Positions 27,756-37,164 of a stretch of DNA of 64,000 nt are shown piece after piece; position 1 is the first letter of the stretch; every line of letters starts with the position of its first letter. The position numbers were made by a program, and so were the translations under genes. Where the stretch lies: the NCBI GenBank assembly GCA_030065095.1, contig JASJDP010000001.1, positions 186,001 to 250,000 on the forward strand. Direction: 5' to 3'. The stretch is from Rhodobacter sp. (lineage in GTDB: Bacteria; Pseudomonadota; Alphaproteobacteria; Rhodobacterales; Rhodobacteraceae). Under the pieces are notes generated by a model that saw only the letters and a program-made list of their open reading frames with translations, made no database searches and was not told the DNA's origin.

Positions 27756-28748
27756 ATGCCCCGTATCCTCGTCGCCCTGCTTGCCATACTCGCCGCGCTT
27801 CCGGTGTCCGCCGCGTGTACCGGCACGGATCTGCTTGCAGCGATGCCCGCAGGGCAACGCGACGCGCTTGAAGCCGCAGCCTCCGACCAACCCTATCCGA
27901 ACGGGATCCTCTGGCGGGCCGAGCGTGGCGATCAGATCATCCACGTCATCGGCACGCTCCACCTGCACGATCCCCGCCACCGGGCCACGCTCGACCGGAT
28001 CGACACGCACATAGCCCGATCCGACACCGTCTTTCTTGAGTTCGGCCCGGGCGACGAAAAGCGGCTGCAGGCGAAGATCGCACAGGAGCCGGATCTCGCC
28101 TTTATTACCGATGGCCCGACCCTGCCCGATCAGCTCGCCGACGAAGACTGGAATCGCCTGCGACAGGTTATGGCGGACCGTGGCGTGCCCGGCTTTTTGG
28201 CCGCCAAGATGAAACCTTGGATGGCGATGACGACGCTCGGCATCGCCAAATGCGCCTTGCACGATCTGCAGGGCGGTCTGCGCGGGCTCGATCACATGGT
28301 GATGGAACGCGCGCTGGAATTGGGCAAGACGCCAAAGGCGCTGGAGCCCGTCGAAACGCTTTTCGACATCTTCGGCAGCTATTCGCCCGAGGAACAGCTC
28401 GATCTTCTGCGCCTTACGCTCGACCAGCAGCTCGATAACCCGGATGCCCAGATGACCACGCTGATCGAGGCCTATTTCCGGGGAGAGATCCGCCTGATCT
28501 GGGAATGGTCCTTCGCGGTGGCGCAGGACGCGATGGGCCTGAGCGACACAGACTGGCAGGCACAGGTGGCGCGCGCCGAAGAGGCGTTGATCAACCGCCG
28601 CAACCGCGCCTGGATGGACCGCATTCTGCCCGCCGCGGCAGACGGCGAGGTGCTGGTCGCCGCCGGCGCCTTGCATCTGCCGGGTGAGCAGGGGCTTCTC
28701 AACCTTCTGGCGCGGCAGGGATTCACCCTGACGCGCCTCGCACGCTAA
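27756..28748 (+). CDS. TraB/GumN family (TIKI-type) protein
   Basis: A 330-residue protein with an N-terminal signal peptide (residues 1-19, ending VSA). The two family motifs are GTLHLHD near residue 68 and GALHLPGEQG near the C-terminus; together they carry the His/Glu set thought to bind metal in TIKI-type proteases. Likely periplasmic. No partner nearby; it is convergent with the DUF2161 gene and the ends overlap by four bases. Confidence 0.82.
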   Translation: MPRILVALLAILAALPVSAACTGTDLLAAMPAGQRDALEAAASDQPYPNGILWRAERGDQIIHVIGTLHLHDPRHRATLDRIDTHIARSDTVFLEFGPGDEKRLQAKIAQEPDLAFITDGPTLPDQLADEDWNRLRQVMADRGVPGFLAAKMKPWMAMTTLGIAKCALHDLQGGLRGLDHMVMERALELGKTPKALEPVETLFDIFGSYSPEEQLDLLRLTLDQQLDNPDAQMTTLIEAYFRGEIRLIWEWSFAVAQDAMGLSDTDWQAQVARAEEALINRRNRAWMDRILPAAADGEVLVAAGALHLPGEQGLLNLLARQGFTLTRLAR

Positions 28749-29413
28749 GGCGTGCCGTACTGCGCCAGCCCTGCCTCACCCTTTGGTGTCAGCCGGTAGA
28801 CGCCCACCGACACCCGCTCGAACCAGCCATAGTGGTCGGCCGCCATGATCCGCGTCGCCGCCGCGACCCCGGTTGCTCCGGCGACCGCCGAGCCCTTCGA
28901 CGGACCCGCCGCCGCCAGATGGGCGGCGATCCGAAGGGCGTCCTGCCGGTAAGCCGTCACCAGCCCCGACCGCGTCGCCCCGCCCCGCGCAGGATCGCCC
29001 ACCCGCCGCGCGAACTCGCGCAGCAGCCGGCCCTTGCGCGACACGGATTTCCGCGGCCGGTACGGCCCGGGATCGCAATGCACCTCGACAAAGCCGTCGC
29101 GCAGCCGGACCGACATCACGCCCAGCCCGAGGCGGCGGCACAGCTTGACGTTCTCCGTCATGGCCCGCATTCCAGCGCGTCCGGACGTTCGGGGCACGCA
29201 GACATAGACCGCATCCGTCACCGCCTGCCGCGCGACGCCCTGATGCAGCAGAGACAGTGAAAATCCGGTCTTGAGCTCGACGATCACCGGGGCCTCGTCG
29301 CCCCGGCACGCCACCACATCGGCAGGACCGACCTCGCCCTTGACCTCATAGCCCTGGCCTTCGAGGAACCTCTTCACGGGCGGATAAAGGTCCGTTTCGC
29401 GCAGCTTTCCCAT
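28745..29413 (-). CDS. DUF2161 family protein (PD-(D/E)XK nuclease-like fold)
   Basis: A 222-residue cytosolic protein starting MGKLRETDLYPP. It has the restriction-endonuclease-like core GPADVVACRG..VIVELKTGF, where Asp and the E-x-K pair would bind metal. A basic segment (RPRKSVSRKGRLLREFARR) and a C-terminal winged-helix-like part (YGWFERVSVGVYRLTPKGEAGL) follow. The family is called phosphodiesterase-like from fold only; no biological substrate is known. Start ATG 29413. Confidence 0.78.
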   Translation of the reverse strand: MGKLRETDLYPPVKRFLEGQGYEVKGEVGPADVVACRGDEAPVIVELKTGFSLSLLHQGVARQAVTDAVYVCVPRTSGRAGMRAMTENVKLCRRLGLGVMSVRLRDGFVEVHCDPGPYRPRKSVSRKGRLLREFARRVGDPARGGATRSGLVTAYRQDALRIAAHLAAAGPSKGSAVAGATGVAAATRIMAADHYGWFERVSVGVYRLTPKGEAGLAQYGTP

Positions 29414-29457
29414 GGGACCACTCGACCGCAAGCCGCCCGGCAGCGCAAGCGCCGTGC

Positions 29458-30579
29458 TCAGCCCGAGGGCACAAGCCCCGTGCGCGGCCGTGCCCGCACC
29501 CAGCGTCGCGTTGCCTGACGCGCCGGTTCCTCGACATAGCGGTAGGTCAGTGCCGCGACGCCGATCACGATGGCGACGGCAAAAACGTTGATCATCGGCG
29601 CCCAAGGGGTGAGCAAGAAGAACTGATCCTTGTGAACCGGATGCGTGAGAAGCGCCGCCTCGGCAGGCACCCTGACCAAGCGTGCAAGATCAACGGCAAG
29701 AAGCCAGATCAACGCGTGCACCATATAGATCGAATAAGAGATACGCCCCAGAAAGACCGGCAGGCGCGCCTGCAATACCCGTGACAGGGCACCTTCGGAC
29801 CGGGCGAAGACCGCCACCACGCCGGCGAACGCCGCCACGGTGGCCAACTCTACCGCCAGATATCCCGCGGGCAATGCCAGCAGCACCAGTGCGGCACCCG
29901 TCGCGGTCACCTCTGCGCCCGTCCCCAGAGGTCTATCTCTCCGCGCCGAAAGCCCGCATTGCAGCGTCACACCCAGGAAAAATCCGCCCAGGCACCGCAC
30001 CAGGCCCAAGTCATAGCTGCGCTGGATCGTGCCGGCTCCATCCGCCAACAGCGCCGCGTAGCAGACCAGCGTCAGCGCCAGTGCCGTCCAAGCCCCAAAC
30101 CGCTGCCGAAGACCGGCCACGACGAAGAAAAATAAAAGGCTGCCCCAGAATTCGGCCCCCACGCTCCAGGTCGGGTAGTTCAGGCTCAGTCGCTCTTGCA
30201 GACCGACGCTGTTCAGCATCGTCAGATGCGGCAAGATCCCGGCCATGTGGTGCCCGAACGCGCGATCTGTCGGCGGAAGCGTCGCCGCGTAATAGACCAC
30301 CCAAGCCACCAACATCAGCAGATGCATGGGGTAAAGCCGCCCCAGCCGCAGCGCCACAAAGCCGCTCAGATCGCCCCCTCGGGCAATCCGCGCCGTATAG
30401 GCATGCGCCATCACGAAGCCCGACAGCACAAAGAAGAAGTCGACAAACAGCGATGCGTTTTCCAGCACCGGTCCCTGGCCTTGCACCACGAAAGCCGAAT
30501 GAAACAGCACCACCCCAAGCGCTGCGACACCGCGCAGCGCGTCGAGCGACCGATAGGTATGAACCGCAGGCGCCGTCAT
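29458..30579 (-). CDS. acyltransferase family 3 (OafA/YrhL-like) membrane protein
   Basis: A 373-residue integral membrane protein with about ten hydrophobic helices. It starts with the family motif YRSLDALRGVAALGVVLFHSAF, whose His acts in acyl transfer, and contains FFVLSGFVMAHAY and RLGRLYPMHL. These enzymes acetylate or otherwise acylate surface sugars or lipids. No polysaccharide genes adjoin it, so the acceptor is unknown. ATG 30579 is chosen at the motif; upstream sequence is not conserved in character. Confidence 0.88.
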   Translation of the reverse strand: MTAPAVHTYRSLDALRGVAALGVVLFHSAFVVQGQGPVLENASLFVDFFFVLSGFVMAHAYTARIARGGDLSGFVALRLGRLYPMHLLMLVAWVVYYAATLPPTDRAFGHHMAGILPHLTMLNSVGLQERLSLNYPTWSVGAEFWGSLLFFFVVAGLRQRFGAWTALALTLVCYAALLADGAGTIQRSYDLGLVRCLGGFFLGVTLQCGLSARRDRPLGTGAEVTATGAALVLLALPAGYLAVELATVAAFAGVVAVFARSEGALSRVLQARLPVFLGRISYSIYMVHALIWLLAVDLARLVRVPAEAALLTHPVHKDQFFLLTPWAPMINVFAVAIVIGVAALTYRYVEEPARQATRRWVRARPRTGLVPSG

Positions 30580-30728
30580 CCTGGCACGGGTCAAACCCCA
30601 CCATTGCGGCGTCAGTTTGACCGGAATAAAGCATCGGCCGCCCCGCGCGCAAACGTCCCATGACATCCCGAATCCGCCCCCCTATAAGAGCACGAAATTT
30701 CCACTGACAGACACAACGGAAGACCGAC

Positions 30729-31649
30729 ATGACCATTCAAGTCTTCGGGCACAAATCCCCCGACACCGACAGCACCGGCTCGCCCATCATCTGGGCGTGG
30801 TACCTCAACGAGGTGCGCGGCCAGAAGGCCGAGGCCGTTCTGCTGGGCGAACCCAACACCGAAGCCGCCTTTGTCCTGCAGCGCTGGGACCTGCCCAAAC
30901 CCGCCATCATCGACGGCATCGGCGCAGGCGACCGGGTGGTTATCGTCGACACCAACAATCCGGCCGAGTTGCCCGACGGCATCAACGAGGCCGACATCCT
31001 GCAGATCATCGATCACCACAAGCTGACCGGCGGGCTGCAGACCGCGGGACCCATCGACATCACGATCAAGCCGCTGGCCTGCACGGCCACGATCATGCAC
31101 AACCTGATGGGCCCGAACGAAAACAAGATGCCCGACTGGGTCAAGGGCACGATGCTCAGCTGCATCCTCAGCGACACGCTCGAGTTCCGCTCGCCGACCA
31201 CCACCCATCAGGACCGGGAGCTAGCCGAGCGGCTGGCGCAGGATCTCGGCCTCTCGATCCCGGACTATGCCGCCGAGATGTTCGCCGCCAAGTCCGATGT
31301 CTCGGCCTTCACGGACGCCGAACTCATCCGCATGGACAGCAAGGAATACGAGGTCGGCGGCAAGAAATTCCGCGTCAGCGTTCTGGAAACCACGGCGCCG
31401 AAGACGGTTCTCGACCGCAAGGACAGCCTGATGGCCTCGATGGCCGGTGTCGCAGCCGAAGATGGGGTCGATCAGGTCCTGCTGTTTGTCGTGGACATAC
31501 TCGACGAAGAAGCAACGCTTCTGGTTCCCAATGACCTGGTCAAATCCGTTGCCGAAAAAAGCTTCGGCGCCACGGTTTCGGGCGATACCGTCACTTTGCC
31601 CGGCGTCATGAGCCGCAAGAAGCAGATCATCCCGGTGCTCAAGGTCTAG
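30729..31649 (+). CDS. ppaC: manganese-dependent inorganic pyrophosphatase
   Basis: A 306-residue family II pyrophosphatase of the DHH superfamily. It hydrolyses pyrophosphate to phosphate in the cytosol, pulling biosynthetic reactions forward. Metal ligands are visible in GHKSPDTDS (residues 7-15), VDTNNPAELP and DHHKLTGG; the C-terminal substrate-binding motif SRKKQIIP is intact. Divergent from the acyltransferase. Confidence 0.95.
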   Translation: MTIQVFGHKSPDTDSTGSPIIWAWYLNEVRGQKAEAVLLGEPNTEAAFVLQRWDLPKPAIIDGIGAGDRVVIVDTNNPAELPDGINEADILQIIDHHKLTGGLQTAGPIDITIKPLACTATIMHNLMGPNENKMPDWVKGTMLSCILSDTLEFRSPTTTHQDRELAERLAQDLGLSIPDYAAEMFAAKSDVSAFTDAELIRMDSKEYEVGGKKFRVSVLETTAPKTVLDRKDSLMASMAGVAAEDGVDQVLLFVVDILDEEATLLVPNDLVKSVAEKSFGATVSGDTVTLPGVMSRKKQIIPVLKV

Positions 31650-32178
31650 GCGGAACGTCTCGGGCCTCCTTCCGGTTCGGAAATCGCAGGCCTGCGCGGC
31701 CGGCACGGAACCGGCCGCCGGGTCTGTCCATGCAAAGCCGGCTTGGGGCGCGGTGCGTTGTGAGCGAATCGCAAGGTCGGTTTTTACCCGAAGCGGACGG
31801 TGCCGCTTGAATATCGAGCCGGGCCATCGCCGACCCGCGGGGAGGCGAACCAACACTTGAACGGCAGCGGTTTATCCCGGCAAACTTCGAACGAACTCAA
31901 GCCGAACCGCACCTTCCGCAAAAGCGCCGCCCCTTCGGCGCGGGTCGGCGATGGCCCGGCGGCCTTCGGCCTTGATTCCGCGCCAGAAGACCGGTTTCGA
32001 AAGGCAACTTCTGGCCGGAATCGCCAAATCGCGGTTCCGACAAAACTCATCCCGTGCCAGCTTTGCGGCGAAGGCTTCCACCCGCCGCGCACGAATGGAC
32101 TTTGGCCATTGCGGACCGCTGGCGCTCGGCGAGACCGGCCCGCCGGGTCAGGTCCGTACCTTGATCACCCGGCGCCGG
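31650..32178. other. intergenic region holding a dispersed palindromic repeat
   Basis: About 530 bp without a gene. Most of it is copy 1 of a repeat whose second copy lies at about 58.2-58.5 kb (separate entries). Confidence 0.6.
31752..32045. repeat. dispersed palindromic repeat, copy 1
   Basis: About 290 bp alignable by eye with 58205-58505, with long identical blocks (for example TTTATCCCGGCAAA, CCGAACGAACTCAA and TTGATTCCGCGCCAGAAGAC). An inner inverted repeat has perfect 21-bp arms at 31818-31838 and 31940-31960. No transposase. Borders are approximate. Confidence 0.75.
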
Positions 32179-33096
32179 TCACCTTGCACCATTTACACTC
32201 AGGAAGACCGAGTAGAGCGAGGTCGTGCCGCAGATGAAGAGACGGTTTCGCTTGGGTCCGCCGAAACAGACATTCGCAACGATCTCGGGGATCAGGATCT
32301 TTCCGATCAGCTTGCCGGTCGGATCGATGCAATGCACGCCGTCTGCGGCAGAGGTCCAAATCCGCCCATCGCGGTCGAGACGGAATCCGTCGAACAGCCC
32401 GTTCGTACATTCGGCAAAGACCTCACCCCCGCCAAGCGTTCCGTCCGAACCCACAGTGTGCCGGCGAATATGCCTTGGCCCTTCGGGCGCATGGGTGGCG
32501 CCGGTATCGGCGATGTAAAGCAGGCTTTCGTCCGGCGAAAAGGCGAGCCCGTTGGGTTTGAGATAATCGTCTGCAACGATTGCGATATCGCCGGACGGGC
32601 AGACGCGATAGACATGGCAGGCGCCGATTTCGCTTTCCGCCCGCTCTCCTTCGTAGTCAATCAGGATCCCATAGGACGGGTCGGTGAACCAAATCGATCC
32701 GTCGGATTTCACCACCACATCGTTTGGGGAATTCAGCCGCTTGCCCTCGAAACGATCCGCGATCACGGTGATGCTGCCGTCATGCTCGGTGCGGGTCACC
32801 CGCCGGGTCAGATGCTCGCAGGACACAAGACGCCCCTGGGCATCGACCGTGTGCCCGTTCGAGTTGTTCGACGGCTGCCGGAAGACCGAAACCGACCCGT
32901 CGGTTTCATCCCAACGCAGCATCCTGTTGTTCGGGATGTCGGACCAGACCAGATACCTTCCGGCGGGAAACCAGGCCGGGCCTTCCGACCAGCGTGCTCC
33001 GGTCCACAGGCGCTCGACCCGGGCGTGGCCAATCAGGCAGGCCTCGAATGCCGGATCAAAAACCTCAAAGCCGGTTCCCTCGACAACTCCGTACAT
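32179..33096 (-). CDS. SMP-30/gluconolactonase family protein
   Basis: A 305-residue six-bladed beta-propeller lactonase. Calcium and active-site motifs are present: EGPAW near residue 38, LNSPNDVVVKSDGSIWFTDPSYG in the middle and KPNGLAFSPDESLLYIADTG later. Such enzymes open sugar lactones such as gluconolactone. No signal peptide, so it is cytosolic. No sugar-catabolic neighbours are present, and the exact lactone is unknown. Confidence 0.88.
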   Translation of the reverse strand: MYGVVEGTGFEVFDPAFEACLIGHARVERLWTGARWSEGPAWFPAGRYLVWSDIPNNRMLRWDETDGSVSVFRQPSNNSNGHTVDAQGRLVSCEHLTRRVTRTEHDGSITVIADRFEGKRLNSPNDVVVKSDGSIWFTDPSYGILIDYEGERAESEIGACHVYRVCPSGDIAIVADDYLKPNGLAFSPDESLLYIADTGATHAPEGPRHIRRHTVGSDGTLGGGEVFAECTNGLFDGFRLDRDGRIWTSAADGVHCIDPTGKLIGKILIPEIVANVCFGGPKRNRLFICGTTSLYSVFLSVNGAR

Positions 33097-33495
33097 CGCC
33101 TATTCTCCCGCATTTTCCCGGAGCCACGCGCCATTTGGCCCCTGCCGATTCACTGTAGTCCACCGATCCTCATTCGATTCTGCGCGCCACACCAGCACCA
33201 AATGGCGGGCGAGGCCAGATACGTCCGGCGTCGCCTCTTCCTTGTTTGGATGCTGCGCCTCCCCGGAAAGCCAGGCGGCTGCCGAGACGATGATTGCTTG
33301 GCTTTCCGGGGAACACGTTCAGACCTGCAGAGATATTGGATTTCGCCGCATTCCCGGCTCTACGGTCAAGTCGCGCTTGCTTTGACGGAGCTTTTCAACG
33401 CCTGAGAGTGCATCGAGCTGACTCGCGGCAGCAAAGTCCTTGTGGTTCGGCGAAGGGTCGCCATGCCGACAAAATGTGCGTCGAGCGGCCGGCCG
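33097..33495. other. intergenic region
   Basis: About 400 bp between the lactonase start and the DUF1036 stop. No gene, RNA or clear signal recognised. Confidence 0.4.
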
Positions 33496-34641
33496 TCAGG
33501 GCCGCCGGTAGCGCAACGCGGTGCCGCGGGCCGGGTCTGTCAGTTGCAGCCGGCGACCGTCGGCGGTGTCGATCACGTAGCAATTGGTGCGCCCACCGCC
33601 GGCCTCGGTCTGCAGCAGAACCGGTCCCTTGCCTTGCGAGGCCTGACAGGTTCGCGCGATACGCAGGTAGTGCGCGCCCGCAAAGCCGCCGTCGCTGCGA
33701 ACATAAATCTCCGATCCACGCACGGTGATTTCGGACCGGCTGTCTTCGGCATCGACCCAGTCGCCCTGCAGCGCGGCGCGCAGACGGGCGTCGCGGTCGG
33801 CACCCGGTTTGGGACGCACTTCGCGCACCACGACAGCCATGTGATTGCCTGAAGCCTCGACCACGTCACCCTCGATCTCGACCGGCGCGTTCACCGCTAT
33901 CCCCTCGAGCGCGTAAAGCAGATCGCCCGGTGTGGGACCGCCGTAGTAGGCGCGCAGTTTCCACTCGCCCGCATGAAAGCCGCAGTATTCGCGCCCGTCC
34001 TCGATCTCGCAGCCCTGGAACAGGGCGTCGGTGGTGAAAGCTGTGCCGTGGCCGCCGGGGGCCATGCCGCTGGACAGGTCGGCGGCGCTGACCGATGGCG
34101 GCAGGGTTTCGGGCGGCGGCCGCGTGGTGCTTTGGGTGTCGTCGCTGGCGATGCGCGGCGACTCGGGGACGGGCGCCGCAACCTGGCTGCCCGACCCGCC
34201 GGTTTCGCCGGTCTTGGTGCCGCCTGCGGGCGGCCGGCCCGAGCCACCGGTATCGACGAGGGACAATGTGAACTTGGTCGCCGTAGCGCCGGTGTCGATT
34301 TCGCGAAACTCCTGCGCCTCGAATCCGCGGTCCTCGCAAGAGGTGTCCCCGACGATGGTGAAGACGTCCGATTGGGTACAGAAGACATAGCGCTGGCTCT
34401 GGAATTCCCGGCCCTCGCTTTCGGCGCGATAGTAATAATAGCGCTGTGTCAGGTCGCCATCGACGACGAGTGCGCAATCGCCGGGGTCGATGTTCCACCA
34501 GCCCTCCGACGTCCAGTCTCTCTCGCCCTTATAGCCGATTGCGACGCTTTGCTGCAGATCGGTTTCATTGCAGATCTCCAGCCCCGCCTGAGCCGTCCCG
34601 GCGAGGCAAAGGGCGACGAAAGCGGCGGGAACCAGGCGCAC
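33496..34641 (-). CDS. exported DUF1036 protein with extra C-terminal domain
   Basis: A 381-residue protein with a signal peptide (residues 1-19, AQA). Residues 20-130 are one DUF1036 domain: GLEICNETD, WTSEGWWNIDPGDC, RYYYYRAE, FTIVGDTSCEDRG, with four cysteines likely in disulfides. A Pro/Thr/Ser linker follows (about 140-195). The C-terminal domain (FQGCEIEDGREYCGFHAG to the end, with two more cysteines) is not recognised. It lies 17 bp after a sister protein with three DUF1036 copies. Likely periplasmic or surface; function unknown. Confidence 0.82.
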   Translation of the reverse strand: MRLVPAAFVALCLAGTAQAGLEICNETDLQQSVAIGYKGERDWTSEGWWNIDPGDCALVVDGDLTQRYYYYRAESEGREFQSQRYVFCTQSDVFTIVGDTSCEDRGFEAQEFREIDTGATATKFTLSLVDTGGSGRPPAGGTKTGETGGSGSQVAAPVPESPRIASDDTQSTTRPPPETLPPSVSAADLSSGMAPGGHGTAFTTDALFQGCEIEDGREYCGFHAGEWKLRAYYGGPTPGDLLYALEGIAVNAPVEIEGDVVEASGNHMAVVVREVRPKPGADRDARLRAALQGDWVDAEDSRSEITVRGSEIYVRSDGGFAGAHYLRIARTCQASQGKGPVLLQTEAGGGRTNCYVIDTADGRRLQLTDPARGTALRYRRP

Positions 34642-34658
34642 CGTTTCGTCCGCCGGCC

Positions 34659-36086
34659 CTAGCCGCGCGATCCGCCGCGGCGGGTTGGCGCGCGAGGTTC
34701 GTCTACCGGTTCCGATTCAGGCTCCGGTTCCGGTTCTGGTTCGGGCTCCGGATCGGGTTCCACTTCCTGCCCGGCCTCGTCCGCACCGTCGCTGGCGTCG
34801 CCAAAGTCAAAGTTCGGCACAGGGGTCGGCGTGGGGGCCGGTCCGGGCGACGGCGCCTGGGCCGGCGTTTCGGGCTTGCCCTGGCCGGGCTCGGTCATCG
34901 GCAGGTCAGCGTCGCGGACCAGGGTGAACGTAAACATGCCGGACGTGCCGCCGGTGTCGATTTCCCAGAAATCCTCTCGATCGTACCCCCGGGCCTCGCA
35001 GTCGGTATCGCCAACGATCGTGTATTCCTCGGGCGTCGTGCAAAAGAAATAATTCTGGCCGTTGAACTCGCCGCCGTCCACTTCGGCGCGGTAGTAGAAA
35101 TAGCGCCGGTTTTCACCGTCGAGCGCGGGATCTACACAGTCGCCCGGATCGACATTCCACCACCCTTCAGAGGTCCAGCCATCTGCGCCGTTATAGCCGA
35201 AGGACAGGCTTTGCGTGTGATCGGTCTCATTGCAGATCCGCAGGCCCGCACCGGTGTCGGCGGCCACCGGCGGCTCGACGCTGCGATCGCTGCCCTGATC
35301 CGTCGTCATCGCCACGGTGTATTGCTTTGCCGTCGGTCCGGTGTCGATTTCTGCGAACCCCTCGCTGGCATAGCCGCGCGCCTCACAATCGCTTTCGCCG
35401 ACGATGGTGTATTCTTCAGGCGTTGTGCAGAATGTGTAATTGCCCGAGATCGCGGGCTCGCCCGCCACCTCGGTCCGGTAGTAGTAGTAGCGCTTTTTCA
35501 GGGCGCCGGGCAGCGGCGTGGCGCAATCGCCGGGATCGACGTTCCACCAGCCTTCCGAGGTAAAGCCGTCATCCCCTTCGTAAGCGACCGAGAGGCTTTG
35601 TCGATCGGTGGTTTCGTTGCAGAACTCCAGGCCCAGCTTTTCGCCTTCACCCTCCGTGGCGCCGACGTCCGTGTCGCCGCCCATCCCAGCAAGGATCGTG
35701 AAGGTAAAGTCCTTGGCCGTGTCCCCGGTGTCGATCTCGGCAAAACTTTCCCGGTCATAGCCGCGTTCTTCGCACTCGGTGTCGCCGACGATCGTATACA
35801 CCTCGGGCGTGGTGCAGAACATGTAGTTCTCGCCCTCGAAACCGCCGCCGCCCACCTCGGCACGATAGTAGTAGTATCTCTTTTTCAAGTCTCCGGTGAC
35901 AGGGCTGACGCAGGCGCCCGGTTCGATGTTCCACCAGCCCTCGGACGTCCAGTCTTCGTCGCCCTTGTAGCCGATGGAAATGCTTTGCGTGGCATCGGTG
36001 TCGTTGCAGATTTCAAGCCCTGCCTGTGCGGCGGACGCCGCCCCGACCGCAGCCGCCGCAAGGATCAGCAGACCTAACTTCGACAT
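34659..36086 (-). CDS. exported protein with three DUF1036 domains and Glu-Pro tail
   Basis: A 475-residue protein with a signal peptide (residues 1-22, AQA). Three tandem DUF1036 domains (about 23-130, 155-262, 285-390) each repeat CN-T, EGWWN-PG-C, YYYR, FCTTPE-YTIVG, C-ARGY. The tail after 400 is low complexity with Glu-Pro repeats and a basic end, perhaps a wall- or membrane-contacting stalk. The domains differ enough to be old duplications. First gene of a two-gene unit with the single-domain sister. Function unknown. Confidence 0.85.
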   Translation of the reverse strand: MSKLGLLILAAAAVGAASAAQAGLEICNDTDATQSISIGYKGDEDWTSEGWWNIEPGACVSPVTGDLKKRYYYYRAEVGGGGFEGENYMFCTTPEVYTIVGDTECEERGYDRESFAEIDTGDTAKDFTFTILAGMGGDTDVGATEGEGEKLGLEFCNETTDRQSLSVAYEGDDGFTSEGWWNVDPGDCATPLPGALKKRYYYYRTEVAGEPAISGNYTFCTTPEEYTIVGESDCEARGYASEGFAEIDTGPTAKQYTVAMTTDQGSDRSVEPPVAADTGAGLRICNETDHTQSLSFGYNGADGWTSEGWWNVDPGDCVDPALDGENRRYFYYRAEVDGGEFNGQNYFFCTTPEEYTIVGDTDCEARGYDREDFWEIDTGGTSGMFTFTLVRDADLPMTEPGQGKPETPAQAPSPGPAPTPTPVPNFDFGDASDGADEAGQEVEPDPEPEPEPEPEPESEPVDEPRAPTRRGGSRG

Positions 36087-36176
36087 GACACCCTCCGCTT
36101 TTTCCGCCAGCTTACGCGCGGACCGGGCAGTTGGTAAACCCGCGTGGCGGTCGCCGGCGCGTTGCGGGCCGCGCGT

Positions 36177-37088
36177 TCAGACCTTTGTCGCCATGGCGGG
36201 CGGCGTGACGGCCCGGCGTTTCAAGACGGCCTCGCGCCAGGCGATGAAGCTGACCGAACCGATGATCACCGCGCCGCCCAGGACGACCCAGGCGTCGACC
36301 GGCTCGGAAAAGACCAGCGCCCCCAAGGCGGTGGCCCAGACCAGTTGCAGGAACGTCACCGGCTGGGTGACGGCGATGGGCGCGGCCCGGAAAGCGAGCG
36401 TCATGGTATAGTGGCCGCCCGTCGCAAACGCCGCGACAAGAAACAGCCAGGCGAGGTCCTCGAGGCTGGGCGGAACCCACACGGCGACAGCGAACGGCGC
36501 AAGAACGGCGGTGACGACGATCGACAGCCAGCCGACCACCACCACGGCCGGCATGCGGTCGGCCATGATCTTGGCGAGCAGGTAGGACGCGGCGAAGACC
36601 ACAGCACTGATCAGCATGGCCAGGTGACCCGACGATACCTCGCGCAACCCCGGACGCAGGATGATGAGGGCGCCCAAAAGCGCCACGCAAACGGCAGCGA
36701 TCCGGCGGGCGGCAAGGCGTTCGCCCAGAAAGACCGCCGCGCCGATTGTGACGTAGACCGGCGAGAGGTAGTTCATCGCAGTCACCTCGGCGATCGGTAT
36801 CTGCGTCATGGCGTAAAACCACAGCATCACCCCGATGGCATGCGCCGTGCCCCGCAGACCAAAAAGCTGCATCGACCGCCGGTCCAGCCCCGCGCGCCGG
36901 ATCGTGCCGAGGAAGGGGATGAAGAAGACGAGGCCAAGCAGATAACGCAGGAAAGCCGCCTGCGGTGCAGGAATGCCGCTGCCCACGTGCTTCACGATCG
37001 CGGTGACGGCGACGAACTGCGCCCCGGTAATCAGCATCCAGACGATGCCGGCGACCGGGCGTTGGTGGGAAGACGCAGGCGGGGCCAT
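36177..37088 (-). CDS. EamA/DMT family transporter
   Basis: A 303-residue inner-membrane protein with ten predicted helices in two EamA halves (MNYLSPVYVTIGAAVFLGERLAARR in the first and QPVTFLQLVWATALGALVFSEPVD in the second, the classic end-of-repeat pattern). Drug/metabolite exporters of this type move amino acids or small metabolites; substrate unknown. ATG 37088 gives the normal family length; a 13-residue longer reading is possible. Confidence 0.88.
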   Translation of the reverse strand: MAPPASSHQRPVAGIVWMLITGAQFVAVTAIVKHVGSGIPAPQAAFLRYLLGLVFFIPFLGTIRRAGLDRRSMQLFGLRGTAHAIGVMLWFYAMTQIPIAEVTAMNYLSPVYVTIGAAVFLGERLAARRIAAVCVALLGALIILRPGLREVSSGHLAMLISAVVFAASYLLAKIMADRMPAVVVVGWLSIVVTAVLAPFAVAVWVPPSLEDLAWLFLVAAFATGGHYTMTLAFRAAPIAVTQPVTFLQLVWATALGALVFSEPVDAWVVLGGAVIIGSVSFIAWREAVLKRRAVTPPAMATKV

Positions 37089-37164
37089 GACCGGACGATC
37101 TTGACCCCATGCGCGCCGCGAGGGCAAGGGGCGGTTGGGGCCAATCCTGGATTGGGCCGGATAC

